A stretch of DNA of 16,087 nucleotides from DATEMK01 sp035275625. Its GTDB lineage: Bacteria > Bacteroidota > Bacteroidia > AKYH767-A > OLB10. The translations under genes and the position numbers were made by a program. Under the pieces are notes generated by a model. It did not search any database, had not been told where the DNA came from, and saw only the letters and a list, made by a program, of their open reading frames with translations. Below, piece after piece: positions 6,035 through 12,587 of the stretch (positions are counted from its first letter, which is position 1; each line of letters begins with the position of its first letter). The stretch lies in assembly GCA_035275625.1 (NCBI GenBank), contig DATEMK010000195.1:1-16087 (forward strand), given 5' to 3'.

Positions 6035-6730
6035 ATGTCAAAGCTTACAAAAAACCGGAAATTAGTTACTAAGAAATTTGATTCTGCAAAAACGTATTCA
6101 CTCCAGGATGCGTCTAAAATTGTAAAGGATATCACCTTTACAAAGTTTGATGCTTCAATTGATTTAAGCATTCGCCTCGGAGTTGATCCGCGCAAAGCGA
6201 ACCAGATGGTGAGAGGAATTGTTACGCTTCCTCACGGAACAGGAAAAACAGTAAAAGTGCTGGTACTCTGCACGCCTGATAAAGAAGCCGAAGCCAAAGA
6301 AGCCGGGGCGGATTATGTCGGGCTGGATGAATACATTCAGAAGATTGAACAGGGCTGGGTGGACATGGATATTGTAATTACCATGCCCAGTGTAATGGCT
6401 AAAGTGGGTAAGCTCGGAAAAATTTTAGGCCCGCGGAATTTAATGCCTAATCCTAAAACCGGAACAGTTACAAACGATATAGGAAAAGCCGTGAAAGAAA
6501 CTAAAGGCGGCAAGATTGATTTCAAGGTTGACAAAGCGGGAATCATTCACACTTCCGTGGGAAAAGTTTCATTTGATGCAAACAAAATTTATGACAATGC
6601 GCATGAAGTTTTGGCTTCCATTGCAAAATTGAAACCCGCTTCCGCAAAGGGCGCTTATTTCAGAAGCGTATGCATGTCAAGCACCATGAGTCCCGGAATT
6701 AAGATTGATTCAAGATCTTTTGCCGGTTAA
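6035..6730 (+). CDS. rplA: Large subunit ribosomal protein L1
   Basis: The 231-aa product matches the usual length of L1, the mobile L1-stalk protein and, in many bacteria, translational repressor of its own mRNA. It shows the family order: VDPRKANQMVRGIVTLPHGTGK (about 50-71), the two-domain hinge, then KVGKLGKILGPRNLMPNPKTGTVT (about 122-145), the signature segment, and GKVSFDANKIYDNAHEVLASI before the C-terminal SSTMSPGIKID. The first codons MSKLTKNRKLVTKK are a normal N-terminus for the phylum. It lies 130 nt after rplK and 62 nt before rplJ, with repeat-filled spacers on both sides. Confidence 0.98.
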   Translation: MSKLTKNRKLVTKKFDSAKTYSLQDASKIVKDITFTKFDASIDLSIRLGVDPRKANQMVRGIVTLPHGTGKTVKVLVLCTPDKEAEAKEAGADYVGLDEYIQKIEQGWVDMDIVITMPSVMAKVGKLGKILGPRNLMPNPKTGTVTNDIGKAVKETKGGKIDFKVDKAGIIHTSVGKVSFDANKIYDNAHEVLASIAKLKPASAKGAYFRSVCMSSTMSPGIKIDSRSFAG

Positions 6731-6733
6731 AAA

Positions 6734-6786
6734 GTTATTAGTTAATCGTTATTGGTTATTCGTAAATTCGTAACAATTCGTTATTC
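6734..6786 (+). repeat. One-sided heptamer array between rplA and rplJ
   Basis: Four heptamers (GTTATTA, GTTAATC, GTTATTG, GTTATTC) run head to tail at 6734-6761, and a fifth GTTATTC sits at 6780-6786. Only one orientation is present, so unlike the other spacers this one has no facing array. The unit is nearly the same as in the rplK-rplA spacer. Confidence 0.8.
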
Positions 6787-6792
6787 GCACAC

Positions 6793-7317
6793 ATGAAAAA
6801 AGAAGATAAAGATAAAATCATAGACAGCCTTGTAGAGAGTTTTAAATCCTGCAACAATTATTATTTTACTGATATTTCAAATATAACAGTAGAAAAGGCT
6901 AATAAATTAAGAAGAAGCGCTTTCGGCAAAAATGTAAAAGTTAAAGTTGCTAAAAACTCGCTCATCAAAAAAGCATTGCAGAAGATTGATGAAAATAGTT
7001 TCAATGATCTTTTCGTTACGTTGAAGGGTTCCACCGCCATTATGTTTTCTGATGTTGCTAATATGCCGGCCAAGGTGATCAAAGAATTCAGAAAAACAAA
7101 CGACCGCCCGATCCTGAAAAGCGCATTTATTGATTCTTCTGTTTTTACGGGGGATAATCAATTGGATACTTTAGCTTCATTGAAATCTAAGAACGAACTG
7201 ATCGGTGAAATCATCGGATTGCTCCAATCACCTGCGCAAAATGTTATTTCTGCTCTTCAGTCTGGCGGAGGTAAAATTGCAGGAATTCTTAAAACCCTTG
7301 AACAAAGACCTTCTTAA
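6793..7317 (+). CDS. rplJ: Large subunit ribosomal protein L10
   Basis: The 174-aa product is a complete L10, which anchors the L7/L12 stalk to the ribosome. The N-terminal rRNA-binding domain (about 1-130) has YYFTDISNITVEKANKLRR, VKVAKNSLIKKAL and TLKGSTAIMF. The C-terminal helix that binds L12 dimers is present (about 140-172, NELIGEIIGLLQSPAQNVISALQSGGGKIAGIL). It ends with two consecutive TAA codons. Oddly, the partner gene rplL does not follow; a strong terminator begins 18 nt later and the next gene is unrelated. In Bacteroidota, as in most bacteria, rplJ is normally followed at once by rplL and then rpoB-rpoC. Confidence 0.97.
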   Translation: MKKEDKDKIIDSLVESFKSCNNYYFTDISNITVEKANKLRRSAFGKNVKVKVAKNSLIKKALQKIDENSFNDLFVTLKGSTAIMFSDVANMPAKVIKEFRKTNDRPILKSAFIDSSVFTGDNQLDTLASLKSKNELIGEIIGLLQSPAQNVISALQSGGGKIAGILKTLEQRPS

Positions 7318-7334
7318 TAACTGCTTCTATCAGC

Positions 7335-7371
7335 AAAAATCCCCCCGATTCATCGGGGGGATTTTTTTTTA
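7335..7371 (+). terminator. Strong rho-independent terminator closing the ribosomal operon
   Basis: Arms ATCCCCCCGAT (7339-7349) and ATCGGGGGGAT (7352-7362) form a perfect 11-bp stem, extended by A on the left and T on the right, followed by nine or more T. It is the most stable hairpin I can see in the window, ending the transcript 18 nt after rplJ. Confidence 0.95.
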
Positions 7372-7375
7372 TTTA

Positions 7376-7407
7376 TCCCGTCCCGATAGTCATTGGGATC
7401 ATCGGGA
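7376..7407. repeat. REP-like palindrome TCCCGAT...ATCGGGA
   Basis: TCCCGAT (7381-7387) and ATCGGGA (7401-7407) flank a 13-nt loop. The same pair of words recurs at 14677-14695 and 14806-14821, and a related one lies in the terminator just upstream, so it looks like a dispersed intergenic palindrome. Confidence 0.6.
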
Positions 7408-7719
7408 ATAAACGATGAGCTTTTAAACGATTTTCTATTGAAAAAAATTCGTTAAAAAATTAACTGCATATCAGAAAACTTTTTACATTTGAGGTGTGTG
7501 ACCTGATAAAAAGATAAAAATCAGTTGACCGATTCACACCGCGCTCCCGCGTAGTACCTTTTCTCAGAGTTTTTTTCTATCTTCTCTGAATAGTTGATTG
7601 TTTTAGGTTATTGTAAAAATATTATTGGAAATGTTATGGGTAATCGGTTTTGCTTTGGCAAAGAACGAATGTATGGACAAATAAAAAATTAATTATGCAA
7701 AGCCCGAAAACGGAGTCTC
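7408..7719 (+). other. Long non-coding leader upstream of the LuxR-type gene
   Basis: No gene is visible here. TACATTTG (7484-7491) is an exact -7 element, without a clear -33 partner. From 7493 to 7540 the sequence can fold on itself: GGTGTG (7493-7498) faces CACACC (7535-7540) and CTGAT (7503-7507) faces ATCAG (7520-7524). A second hairpin CAGAG/CTCTG (about 7565-7588) encloses a T-rich loop. If the promoter is used, the transcript has a structured leader of over 200 nt, long for such a small gene. Confidence 0.4.
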
Positions 7720-7950
7720 TTGGAGAGTAAGGCATATCTTCCCGGGCGACAAATAGAAGTTCTCAGGGGAATTACCAAAGGAATGACTTCAAAAGAAATA
7801 GGTGACAAGTTGCATGTTACAAAACCTACCATTGATGTGCACAGGAAAAGCATGCTGAAAAAAACCAACTCGGGCGGCATTGCCGATGCCATAAGGTTTG
7901 CTTTGCGGAATGGAATTGTGAGTATTAAGGAGTTTTTGGAGAAGGGGTAG
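7720..7950 (+). CDS. Small LuxR/GerE-type helix-turn-helix protein, possibly a remnant
   Basis: The 76-aa product from TTG at 7720 is almost entirely a LuxR-type DNA-binding domain: LPGRQIEVLRGITKGMTSKEIGDKLHVTKPTIDVHRKSMLKKT is the four-helix GerE fold with the usual Q-I-E-V-L start and the recognition helix in TKPTIDVHRKSML, and the end IRFALRNGIVSIKEF matches C-termini of Bacteroidota response regulators. No receiver or ligand domain is present upstream in any frame. The start is doubtful: the frame is open only back to a TAA at 7690, and the nearest ATG (7695) is in another frame and stops after 11 codons. It may be a stand-alone regulator with a TTG start, or the surviving end of a response regulator. 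It precedes the nitrilase-fusion gene by 59 nt in the same direction. Confidence 0.6.
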   Translation: MESKAYLPGRQIEVLRGITKGMTSKEIGDKLHVTKPTIDVHRKSMLKKTNSGGIADAIRFALRNGIVSIKEFLEKG

Positions 7951-8009
7951 GGGGAAGTAATTGGTCAGAGTCTTGAAAACGGAAACTTTCGAAAAGCTAG
8001 AATATAATT

Positions 8010-9941
8010 ATGTATAAAAATGATCAAGAACTATCAACAAGGGCAATTGCAAAAGGGCTATTAGTTGGTTTGCTTAAAGACGAAAATAATGAGGTTTTCA
8101 TTGATGATTTTTTATTATGGCCACCTGATTTATTTGCTTTAACTAGTAAAATTCTAAGTTTATCAGGTGCTTATACTAATGTAATTGCTCCACCGGCCAA
8201 TAAACCTTGGCCACCTAAAAACATTCCTTATTTTAACGATTTAGATTGGCCAAGGATGATGCAATATTTGGGACAAGGATGGAGAAAAGGTTTAGAAGAA
8301 ATTCCAAATAAATATGAAAATTTTGAAACCTTTTTCCACCATTTTCATGGTATTGTTGATATTAAGATAAAAAAGAAACAAACGCAGGACATTATTGATG
8401 CAAAAATAATTCCACCTCAAATTGTCCAGTTTTTTTGGGAAAGATTTTGTAAATTACTTGAGCCAGAATCCAAAGGAACTATAAATGATTTTTCATGTAT
8501 TTTTAAAAATGAATGTCCAAATGCGTCTATTGATTGTCATGAAAGAAAAGTTGACAGATGTGAAAACTGTGATTTATGGGATAGCTTTGAAGCAATAATG
8601 AGTTTACACGCAATTGCTGACGAGGCTTGTGCAGGCTGGGGAATAAGGGGGCCAAAATCAATGCAATTGACTTATTTTCCAGAGAATGGCAAAGGAGAAG
8701 CACAACTTTATGCGGAAAGCATACTAAAAAAGAATGGAACATTATCTACAATTAATGTTGCAAGAGGACGAGTTTTACCTAAAAGACATACCCCAAATGT
8801 TGGAATTACCTTACGTTCACTATCCGCAAACCTAGCATTCCATACTTCGTCCGTAAAAATTAATTGGAGGTTAAATTTTGATCAAAGTAATAAATTGATT
8901 GATAAGTTTTCGGATAACAATTTAGATTCAAAAACAACTAAAATTTATTCAACTAATAATCATTCATTATCAGTATTACTTTTCCCCTGGCCATTTGAAA
9001 TAAATTCAAAAGATTTTAATATTAAACCCAATCCCAATATTAATATTGAAAATAAAAGAATCGAGTTTTTTTCATACAGTCCGTCCATAAATGACTCTAA
9101 TTATAATAGCAAATTGAGTACGGAACTTATAACGGCTATTGATATAGCACTAAATGAAACATCACATATCGATATGGTAATTTTACCTGAATGTTCACTT
9201 GGTCATGATGAAATTAAAACTCTTGAAGGTACCTTAAAATTAAAAGGAATTCCCAGTTACATAACAGGTGAAAGAATTGAAAATAATAATAGTCATTTTT
9301 TAGAAAATCTTGTTCGGTTTAACATGGTTGATGCTAATGAATTGTATAAAGATGTAAATATGGTTCGACAAAACAAACATCATAGGTGGAAATTAACAAA
9401 GTCCCAGATATTAAAATATAACCTTGGACATGTACTATCACCAAATAAAAACTGGTGGGAAGCAATTAATGTAAAGGAGAGAACGGTCAATTTTATTAAT
9501 TTGGGAGAAGAACTTACAGTTTGCCCGTTAATTTGTGAAGACTTAGCCCGGCAAGATCCTATTGCTGATTTAATTAGAACTATCGGACCTTCTCTTGTTG
9601 TGACAATTTTAATGGATGGACCACAAAAATTGGAAAGATGGTCTGCAAAATACGCGAGTGTTCTTTCTGAGGATCCTGGTTGTGCGGTTATAGCCATGAC
9701 CTCTTTGGGTATGGTTAAAAGATATGAAAATCATCGCGGACAAAGTTCTAATTCGATTGCTCTTATTAGTGATGGTGAGGGCAAGATAATGGAAATCGAA
9801 TTACAAGCTGGTGCAAAAGGTGTTTTGGTGAATTTATGTTTAAGTCCCATAAAAGAATCACTTGCTGATGGTAGAGTTGATAACGGATATACAAATGATT
9901 TGATTGTTGGTTCAGTTCATCAATTGATTCCGAAAAATTAA
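8010..9941 (+). CDS. Two-part protein: unknown N-terminal region + C-terminal nitrilase-superfamily domain
   Basis: This 643-aa protein is the least familiar in the window. Residues about 350-625 form a nitrilase (carbon-nitrogen hydrolase) domain with the complete triad: Glu394 in ILPECSLG, Lys456 in NKHHRW (K461/K464 are alternatives) and Cys509 in PLICEDLAR. Such enzymes hydrolyse nitriles or amides, or release ammonia from glutamine; the substrate here cannot be told. The N-terminal half is not a family I recognise. It has a conserved-looking block WPPDLFALTSKILSLSGAY (37-55), a His cluster H110/H111/H113, and five Cys at 163, 169, 176, 184 and 187 (with His177) that could bind metal. No signal peptide or transmembrane helix is seen, so it should be cytoplasmic. 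The gene is visibly richer in A+T than the ribosomal genes, consistent with transfer. Nitrilase-like domains also occur fused to reverse transcriptases in DRT type 1 defence systems, but no reverse transcriptase motif is present here. Confidence 0.75.
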   Translation: MYKNDQELSTRAIAKGLLVGLLKDENNEVFIDDFLLWPPDLFALTSKILSLSGAYTNVIAPPANKPWPPKNIPYFNDLDWPRMMQYLGQGWRKGLEEIPNKYENFETFFHHFHGIVDIKIKKKQTQDIIDAKIIPPQIVQFFWERFCKLLEPESKGTINDFSCIFKNECPNASIDCHERKVDRCENCDLWDSFEAIMSLHAIADEACAGWGIRGPKSMQLTYFPENGKGEAQLYAESILKKNGTLSTINVARGRVLPKRHTPNVGITLRSLSANLAFHTSSVKINWRLNFDQSNKLIDKFSDNNLDSKTTKIYSTNNHSLSVLLFPWPFEINSKDFNIKPNPNINIENKRIEFFSYSPSINDSNYNSKLSTELITAIDIALNETSHIDMVILPECSLGHDEIKTLEGTLKLKGIPSYITGERIENNNSHFLENLVRFNMVDANELYKDVNMVRQNKHHRWKLTKSQILKYNLGHVLSPNKNWWEAINVKERTVNFINLGEELTVCPLICEDLARQDPIADLIRTIGPSLVVTILMDGPQKLERWSAKYASVLSEDPGCAVIAMTSLGMVKRYENHRGQSSNSIALISDGEGKIMEIELQAGAKGVLVNLCLSPIKESLADGRVDNGYTNDLIVGSVHQLIPKN

Positions 9942-9962
9942 ATTTCTACCTGTGAACCTCCG

Positions 9963-10039
9963 CGCCTCTTGTCAAGTAGGAATTCTCCTGAGAGGCGTTC
10001 TGTACCCGCATAGTCTCCTCCCATTTCCGAGGGACTATG
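9963..10039. repeat. Two tandem hairpins after the nitrilase-fusion gene
   Basis: Hairpin 1: CGCCTCT (9963-9969) with AGAGGCG (9991-9997), with a nested AGGA/TCCT pair. Hairpin 2: CATAGTC (10009-10015) with GACTATG (10033-10039), with a nested CTC/GAG pair. Neither is followed by a T-run on the plus strand. They are GC-richer than the gene they follow and lie between two convergent genes. Confidence 0.6.
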
Positions 10040-10117
10040 CAGAAACCGGAGCTACATCATTCTATTCAAGCGTCAGACGGGTTTTGTACAGCGAAAACAA
10101 CCTCATCGTTATACACG

Positions 10118-11653
10118 CTAATATTTCAATAGCTTCACCGCATTAGATTTCCTGTTCTCCCAAAATATATTACAAACATACGTAGCAGCAGGAAGCGTAG
10201 AAATATCCAATTGAATTTCCGTTTCAAACGGATGGACGGATGAAAAATAAACAAGGTTCCCTTTTAAATCATGTATTTCAATGGCGCCACGCGTGGATTG
10301 CCCGGGAACCCGGATAAAATAAATTCCGCTTGAAATATTGGGAGCAACACCGATTTGAACCAGCGACATATCCTCTTCAATTCCCGTACATGCAGAGAGA
10401 ACTCTGTTGCCGGTTACAATACATCCGCTGCCTGCAGTTGCTGAAAACCAGTAATTGCCCGGGCTGTTAACCGTAATGGACGATACGGTAGCGCCCGTAT
10501 TCCATAAATAATTTGTAAGTCCTGCGGGAGCGCTGATCACCACGGAGCCGCCTGCACATAATACCGTATCGCTGCCAAGGAAAGCAAAGCTCGGGTTACC
10601 GTTAAATGCTTTAAACCCCCCGCTTTGCGGAGCCGCATAGACCGTATCGTTATGCGCCCAGATAGAAGTAAGATATACATTACCTCCCAGGACGGAGGTT
10701 GACCAGCATGTGGCATACCCTGTAGTAATATCAACCTGTGCAATGCAATACCTCGATGCTCCCCCGATATTGCTCGAGTTCCCCCCGATCCAGAGCGTGT
10801 TTCCCTGCAGGGTAAGCGCCCGGTTAATGTGGTTGCTGCAATAAATAACTTTAGAAGTAACAAAACCGGCAGTATCAATTTCTGTAATCCCGTTTCTTGA
10901 AAATCCGTCAAATTGCGTATAGTTTCCTGTCACATAAATTTTCCCGTTGTGTGCCACCACCTCGTATAAATAATCGCCATTATCAATATCAAAATTAAAA
11001 GAAGTATCAAGTGATCCGTCAGAAAGATTAAAGCGGCATACGTCATCTATGTACGTGCTGCCGGTATAAATATCAAAATCGCCAGAAGCATAAATATAGT
11101 TCCCATAAACGGCAAGAGCTTCCACATAATCGAAACCGAAATTGCTGCTGTTCCAGGATGCATCCTGCTGCAATGTATTAATATCAAAACGCCTGATGGC
11201 AAAGCCGCCTCCCGTATCCGCATCGCAGTAATAAACATAATTTCCATTGTAGCACAAGCCTCTTGTCCAGCTATACCATCCGCCAAGGTTTGAATTCAGA
11301 AGGTTGCCCGTAGCAAGGTCAAAAACACATATTTTATTTCTTGGTAAACCGGAAATGGTATCAAAGCTCCCGATCACAACCAGTTTGGAACCCGCTATAA
11401 TCATCTTTTCAATTATATCATTTGGCGAAGGATTCCAGGAAAGCACCGCACCGGAATTGGCATCAATAGCCGCAAGGTAATTGCGGGCGGTAGTCCCCGC
11501 AGTGGTAAATTCTCCACCGATATATATAACATCATTGTAGCGGACAATACAATTAACAATATCGTTTGCTGTTGGAATATTCGCCTGGATAGTCTGCGAT
11601 TTGGATTTCACCGGCAGGACAAGCAGTGCAAGGATGGTCAGGAAGTTTTTCAT
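10118..11653 (-). CDS. Secreted beta-propeller-like protein with T9SS C-terminal sorting domain
   Basis: The 511-aa product starts with a Sec signal peptide (MKNFLTILALLVLPVKSKSQ, cleavage near residue 20). Residues about 30-370 are repeats of roughly 45-50 aa of the type VYNGNxIYVGGxFxxxxGxxRNxIxxxDxxTG, the pattern of delta-60/DUF5122-like propeller blades; phrases such as VIYIGGEFTTAG, LWIGGNSSNIGG and KIYVTGNYTQFDG recur. A short Ig-like segment (CAGGSVVISAPAGLTNYLWNTGATVSSITVNSPGNYWFSA style) follows, and the last 70 residues form a type A T9SS sorting domain (ISSGIYFIRVPGQ...EIHDLKGNLVYFSS...LPAATYVCNIF). The protein should be exported and fixed to the cell surface or released. Its ligand is unknown. 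It converges with the nitrilase-fusion gene. Confidence 0.8.
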   Translation of the reverse strand: MKNFLTILALLVLPVKSKSQTIQANIPTANDIVNCIVRYNDVIYIGGEFTTAGTTARNYLAAIDANSGAVLSWNPSPNDIIEKMIIAGSKLVVIGSFDTISGLPRNKICVFDLATGNLLNSNLGGWYSWTRGLCYNGNYVYYCDADTGGGFAIRRFDINTLQQDASWNSSNFGFDYVEALAVYGNYIYASGDFDIYTGSTYIDDVCRFNLSDGSLDTSFNFDIDNGDYLYEVVAHNGKIYVTGNYTQFDGFSRNGITEIDTAGFVTSKVIYCSNHINRALTLQGNTLWIGGNSSNIGGASRYCIAQVDITTGYATCWSTSVLGGNVYLTSIWAHNDTVYAAPQSGGFKAFNGNPSFAFLGSDTVLCAGGSVVISAPAGLTNYLWNTGATVSSITVNSPGNYWFSATAGSGCIVTGNRVLSACTGIEEDMSLVQIGVAPNISSGIYFIRVPGQSTRGAIEIHDLKGNLVYFSSVHPFETEIQLDISTLPAATYVCNIFWENRKSNAVKLLKY

Positions 11654-11700
11654 AGTTCAGTTTTTTAAAATGAATAAAAATTTTTTTGTATTTGCTGAGT

Positions 11701-11732
11701 CAAACCTATACGAAAAGAATACGGAAAACAAA
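11701..11732 (-). promoter_or_regulatory. Bacteroidota-type promoter for the beta-propeller gene
   Basis: Read on the minus strand, TTTG (11732-11729) is followed after 20 nt by TAGGTTTG (11708-11701), an exact match to the -33/-7 consensus. The implied leader before the ATG at 11653 is about 40 nt. Confidence 0.75.
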
Positions 11733-11810
11733 ATCGGGAGAAAAATCATGCAAAAGGCTGAGAAAATTGTAATAAAATAGTATTAGATTTCTCATGAAAT
11801 CCATGTATTA

Positions 11811-11827
11811 ATAAACAGAAAAACGAA
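11811..11827. repeat. Dispersed 17-nt upstream element, copy 1
   Basis: ATAAACAGAAAAACGAA here recurs with one change at 14837-14853. Each copy lies 110-130 nt before the start codon of a plus-strand gene (11920 and 14967) and about 40 nt before its likely -7 element. Confidence 0.45.
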
Positions 11828-11849
11828 TAAATAAGAGTTCTGGTAGCTA

Positions 11850-11877
11850 TTGGGGTAAAACCGTTTTTTTACTTTCG
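11850..11877 (+). promoter_or_regulatory. Possible promoter of the NTF2-like lipoprotein gene
   Basis: TTG (11850-11852) and TACTTTCG (11870-11877) resemble the -33/-7 pair with one mismatch in the -7 element and a 17-nt spacer. The position, 43 nt before the ATG, is reasonable. Confidence 0.4.
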
Positions 11878-11919
11878 CTTACGAATACCATAAAATAAAA
11901 CAGCGTGAAGAATTAAACA

Positions 11920-12417
11920 ATGACAAAACAAATTTTTATCATTGTACTTTTATCCGGATTTTTTGGATGTAACAATAAGACGAATGATCCCAATAAATTA
12001 TCCGGACAAGTTCAAACCAACTCACAGGAAATGAAAATCACAGCAGAAACGTTAAAGCAAATCCTTGAGGCATTCAACCGGCATGACCTCGATGCGATAA
12101 TGGAATTTTTCTCCGATGATTGCTCATTTGATTTTCCAAGAGGACCTGAATCCTGGGGACAACGTTTCACCGGCAAAGCGCAGGTGCGGGAAGCGCTTGC
12201 AGGGCGCTTCAAAGGAATTCCTGATGTGCACTATGGTGAAGACCGTCATTGGGTTTCAGCCGGTGGAGATAAGGGAGTATCAGAATGGACACTTACCGGA
12301 ACTACAACTTCAGGTCTTAGTGTGAAAGTAAGAGGTTGTGACCTTTGGGAGTTTCGAAATGGTAAAGTTACCCGAAAGGATTCTTACTGGAAAATTGTTG
12401 AGCCGGCAACGAAATGA
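11920..12417 (+). CDS. NTF2/SnoaL-like lipoprotein
   Basis: The 165-aa product begins with a lipoprotein signal peptide (MTKQIFIIVLLSGFFGC); the lipobox places the lipidated Cys at residue 17, followed by a flexible N/T/D-rich linker. Residues about 40-160 are an NTF2-like fold of the SnoaL type: AFNRHDLDAIMEFFSDDCSFDFPRG is the characteristic first helix and turn, with GKAQVREALAGRFKGIPDVHY, then the strands SEWTLTGTT and VRGCDLWEFRNGKVTRKDSYWKI that close the cone. This fold usually binds small hydrophobic molecules or acts as a small enzyme; no particular reaction can be assigned. It is anchored to a membrane on the periplasmic side or at the surface. It stands alone, divergent from the beta-propeller gene, with its own terminator. 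Confidence 0.82.
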   Translation: MTKQIFIIVLLSGFFGCNNKTNDPNKLSGQVQTNSQEMKITAETLKQILEAFNRHDLDAIMEFFSDDCSFDFPRGPESWGQRFTGKAQVREALAGRFKGIPDVHYGEDRHWVSAGGDKGVSEWTLTGTTTSGLSVKVRGCDLWEFRNGKVTRKDSYWKIVEPATK

Positions 12418-12503
12418 ATAGAAAGCAATTAATAAAGTTTTGTGAACTTTACATCCTGGCAGGTGTTAAGAAAAGATTCACTTAATCCCCCCTGAAACCC
12501 TTT

Positions 12504-12532
12504 AAAATACCTCACATGAGGTATTTTTTTTA
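12504..12532 (+). terminator. Rho-independent terminator after the NTF2-like gene
   Basis: Stem ATACCTC (12507-12513) with GAGGTAT (12518-12524) and a 4-nt loop is flanked by A on the left and a run of eight or more T on the right. It is followed closely by the next promoter. Confidence 0.88.
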
Positions 12533-12545
12533 TTTAAAATAACTT

Positions 12546-12553
12546 TAATATTG
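12546..12553 (+). promoter_or_regulatory. Possible -7 element for the YadA-head/S74 gene
   Basis: TAATATTG differs from TAnnTTTG at one position and lies 35 nt before the ATG at 12588. No clear -33 element is visible because the terminator T-run occupies that position. Confidence 0.35.
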
Positions 12554-12587
12554 CGATCTGAAAAACCATACAAAAAATATAAAAATT

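Noticed and set aside
7205..7411. 68-aa plus-strand frame at the rplJ end
   Set aside because: It overlaps rplJ out of frame and reads through the terminator hairpin.
9942..10117. Integron attC site or retron-type non-coding RNA at the paired hairpins
   Set aside because: The R'/R'' core boxes of attC are not present in the right orientation and spacing, and no reverse transcriptase or integrase is in the window.
9952..10146. Plus-strand 64-aa reading frame after the nitrilase-fusion gene
   Set aside because: No recognisable domain; its end overlaps the beta-propeller gene and most of it is the two hairpins.
10537..11286. Minus-strand alternative frames of 124 and 79 aa inside the beta-propeller gene
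   Set aside because: They are shadows of the signal-peptide-bearing 511-aa frame and have no domain features.
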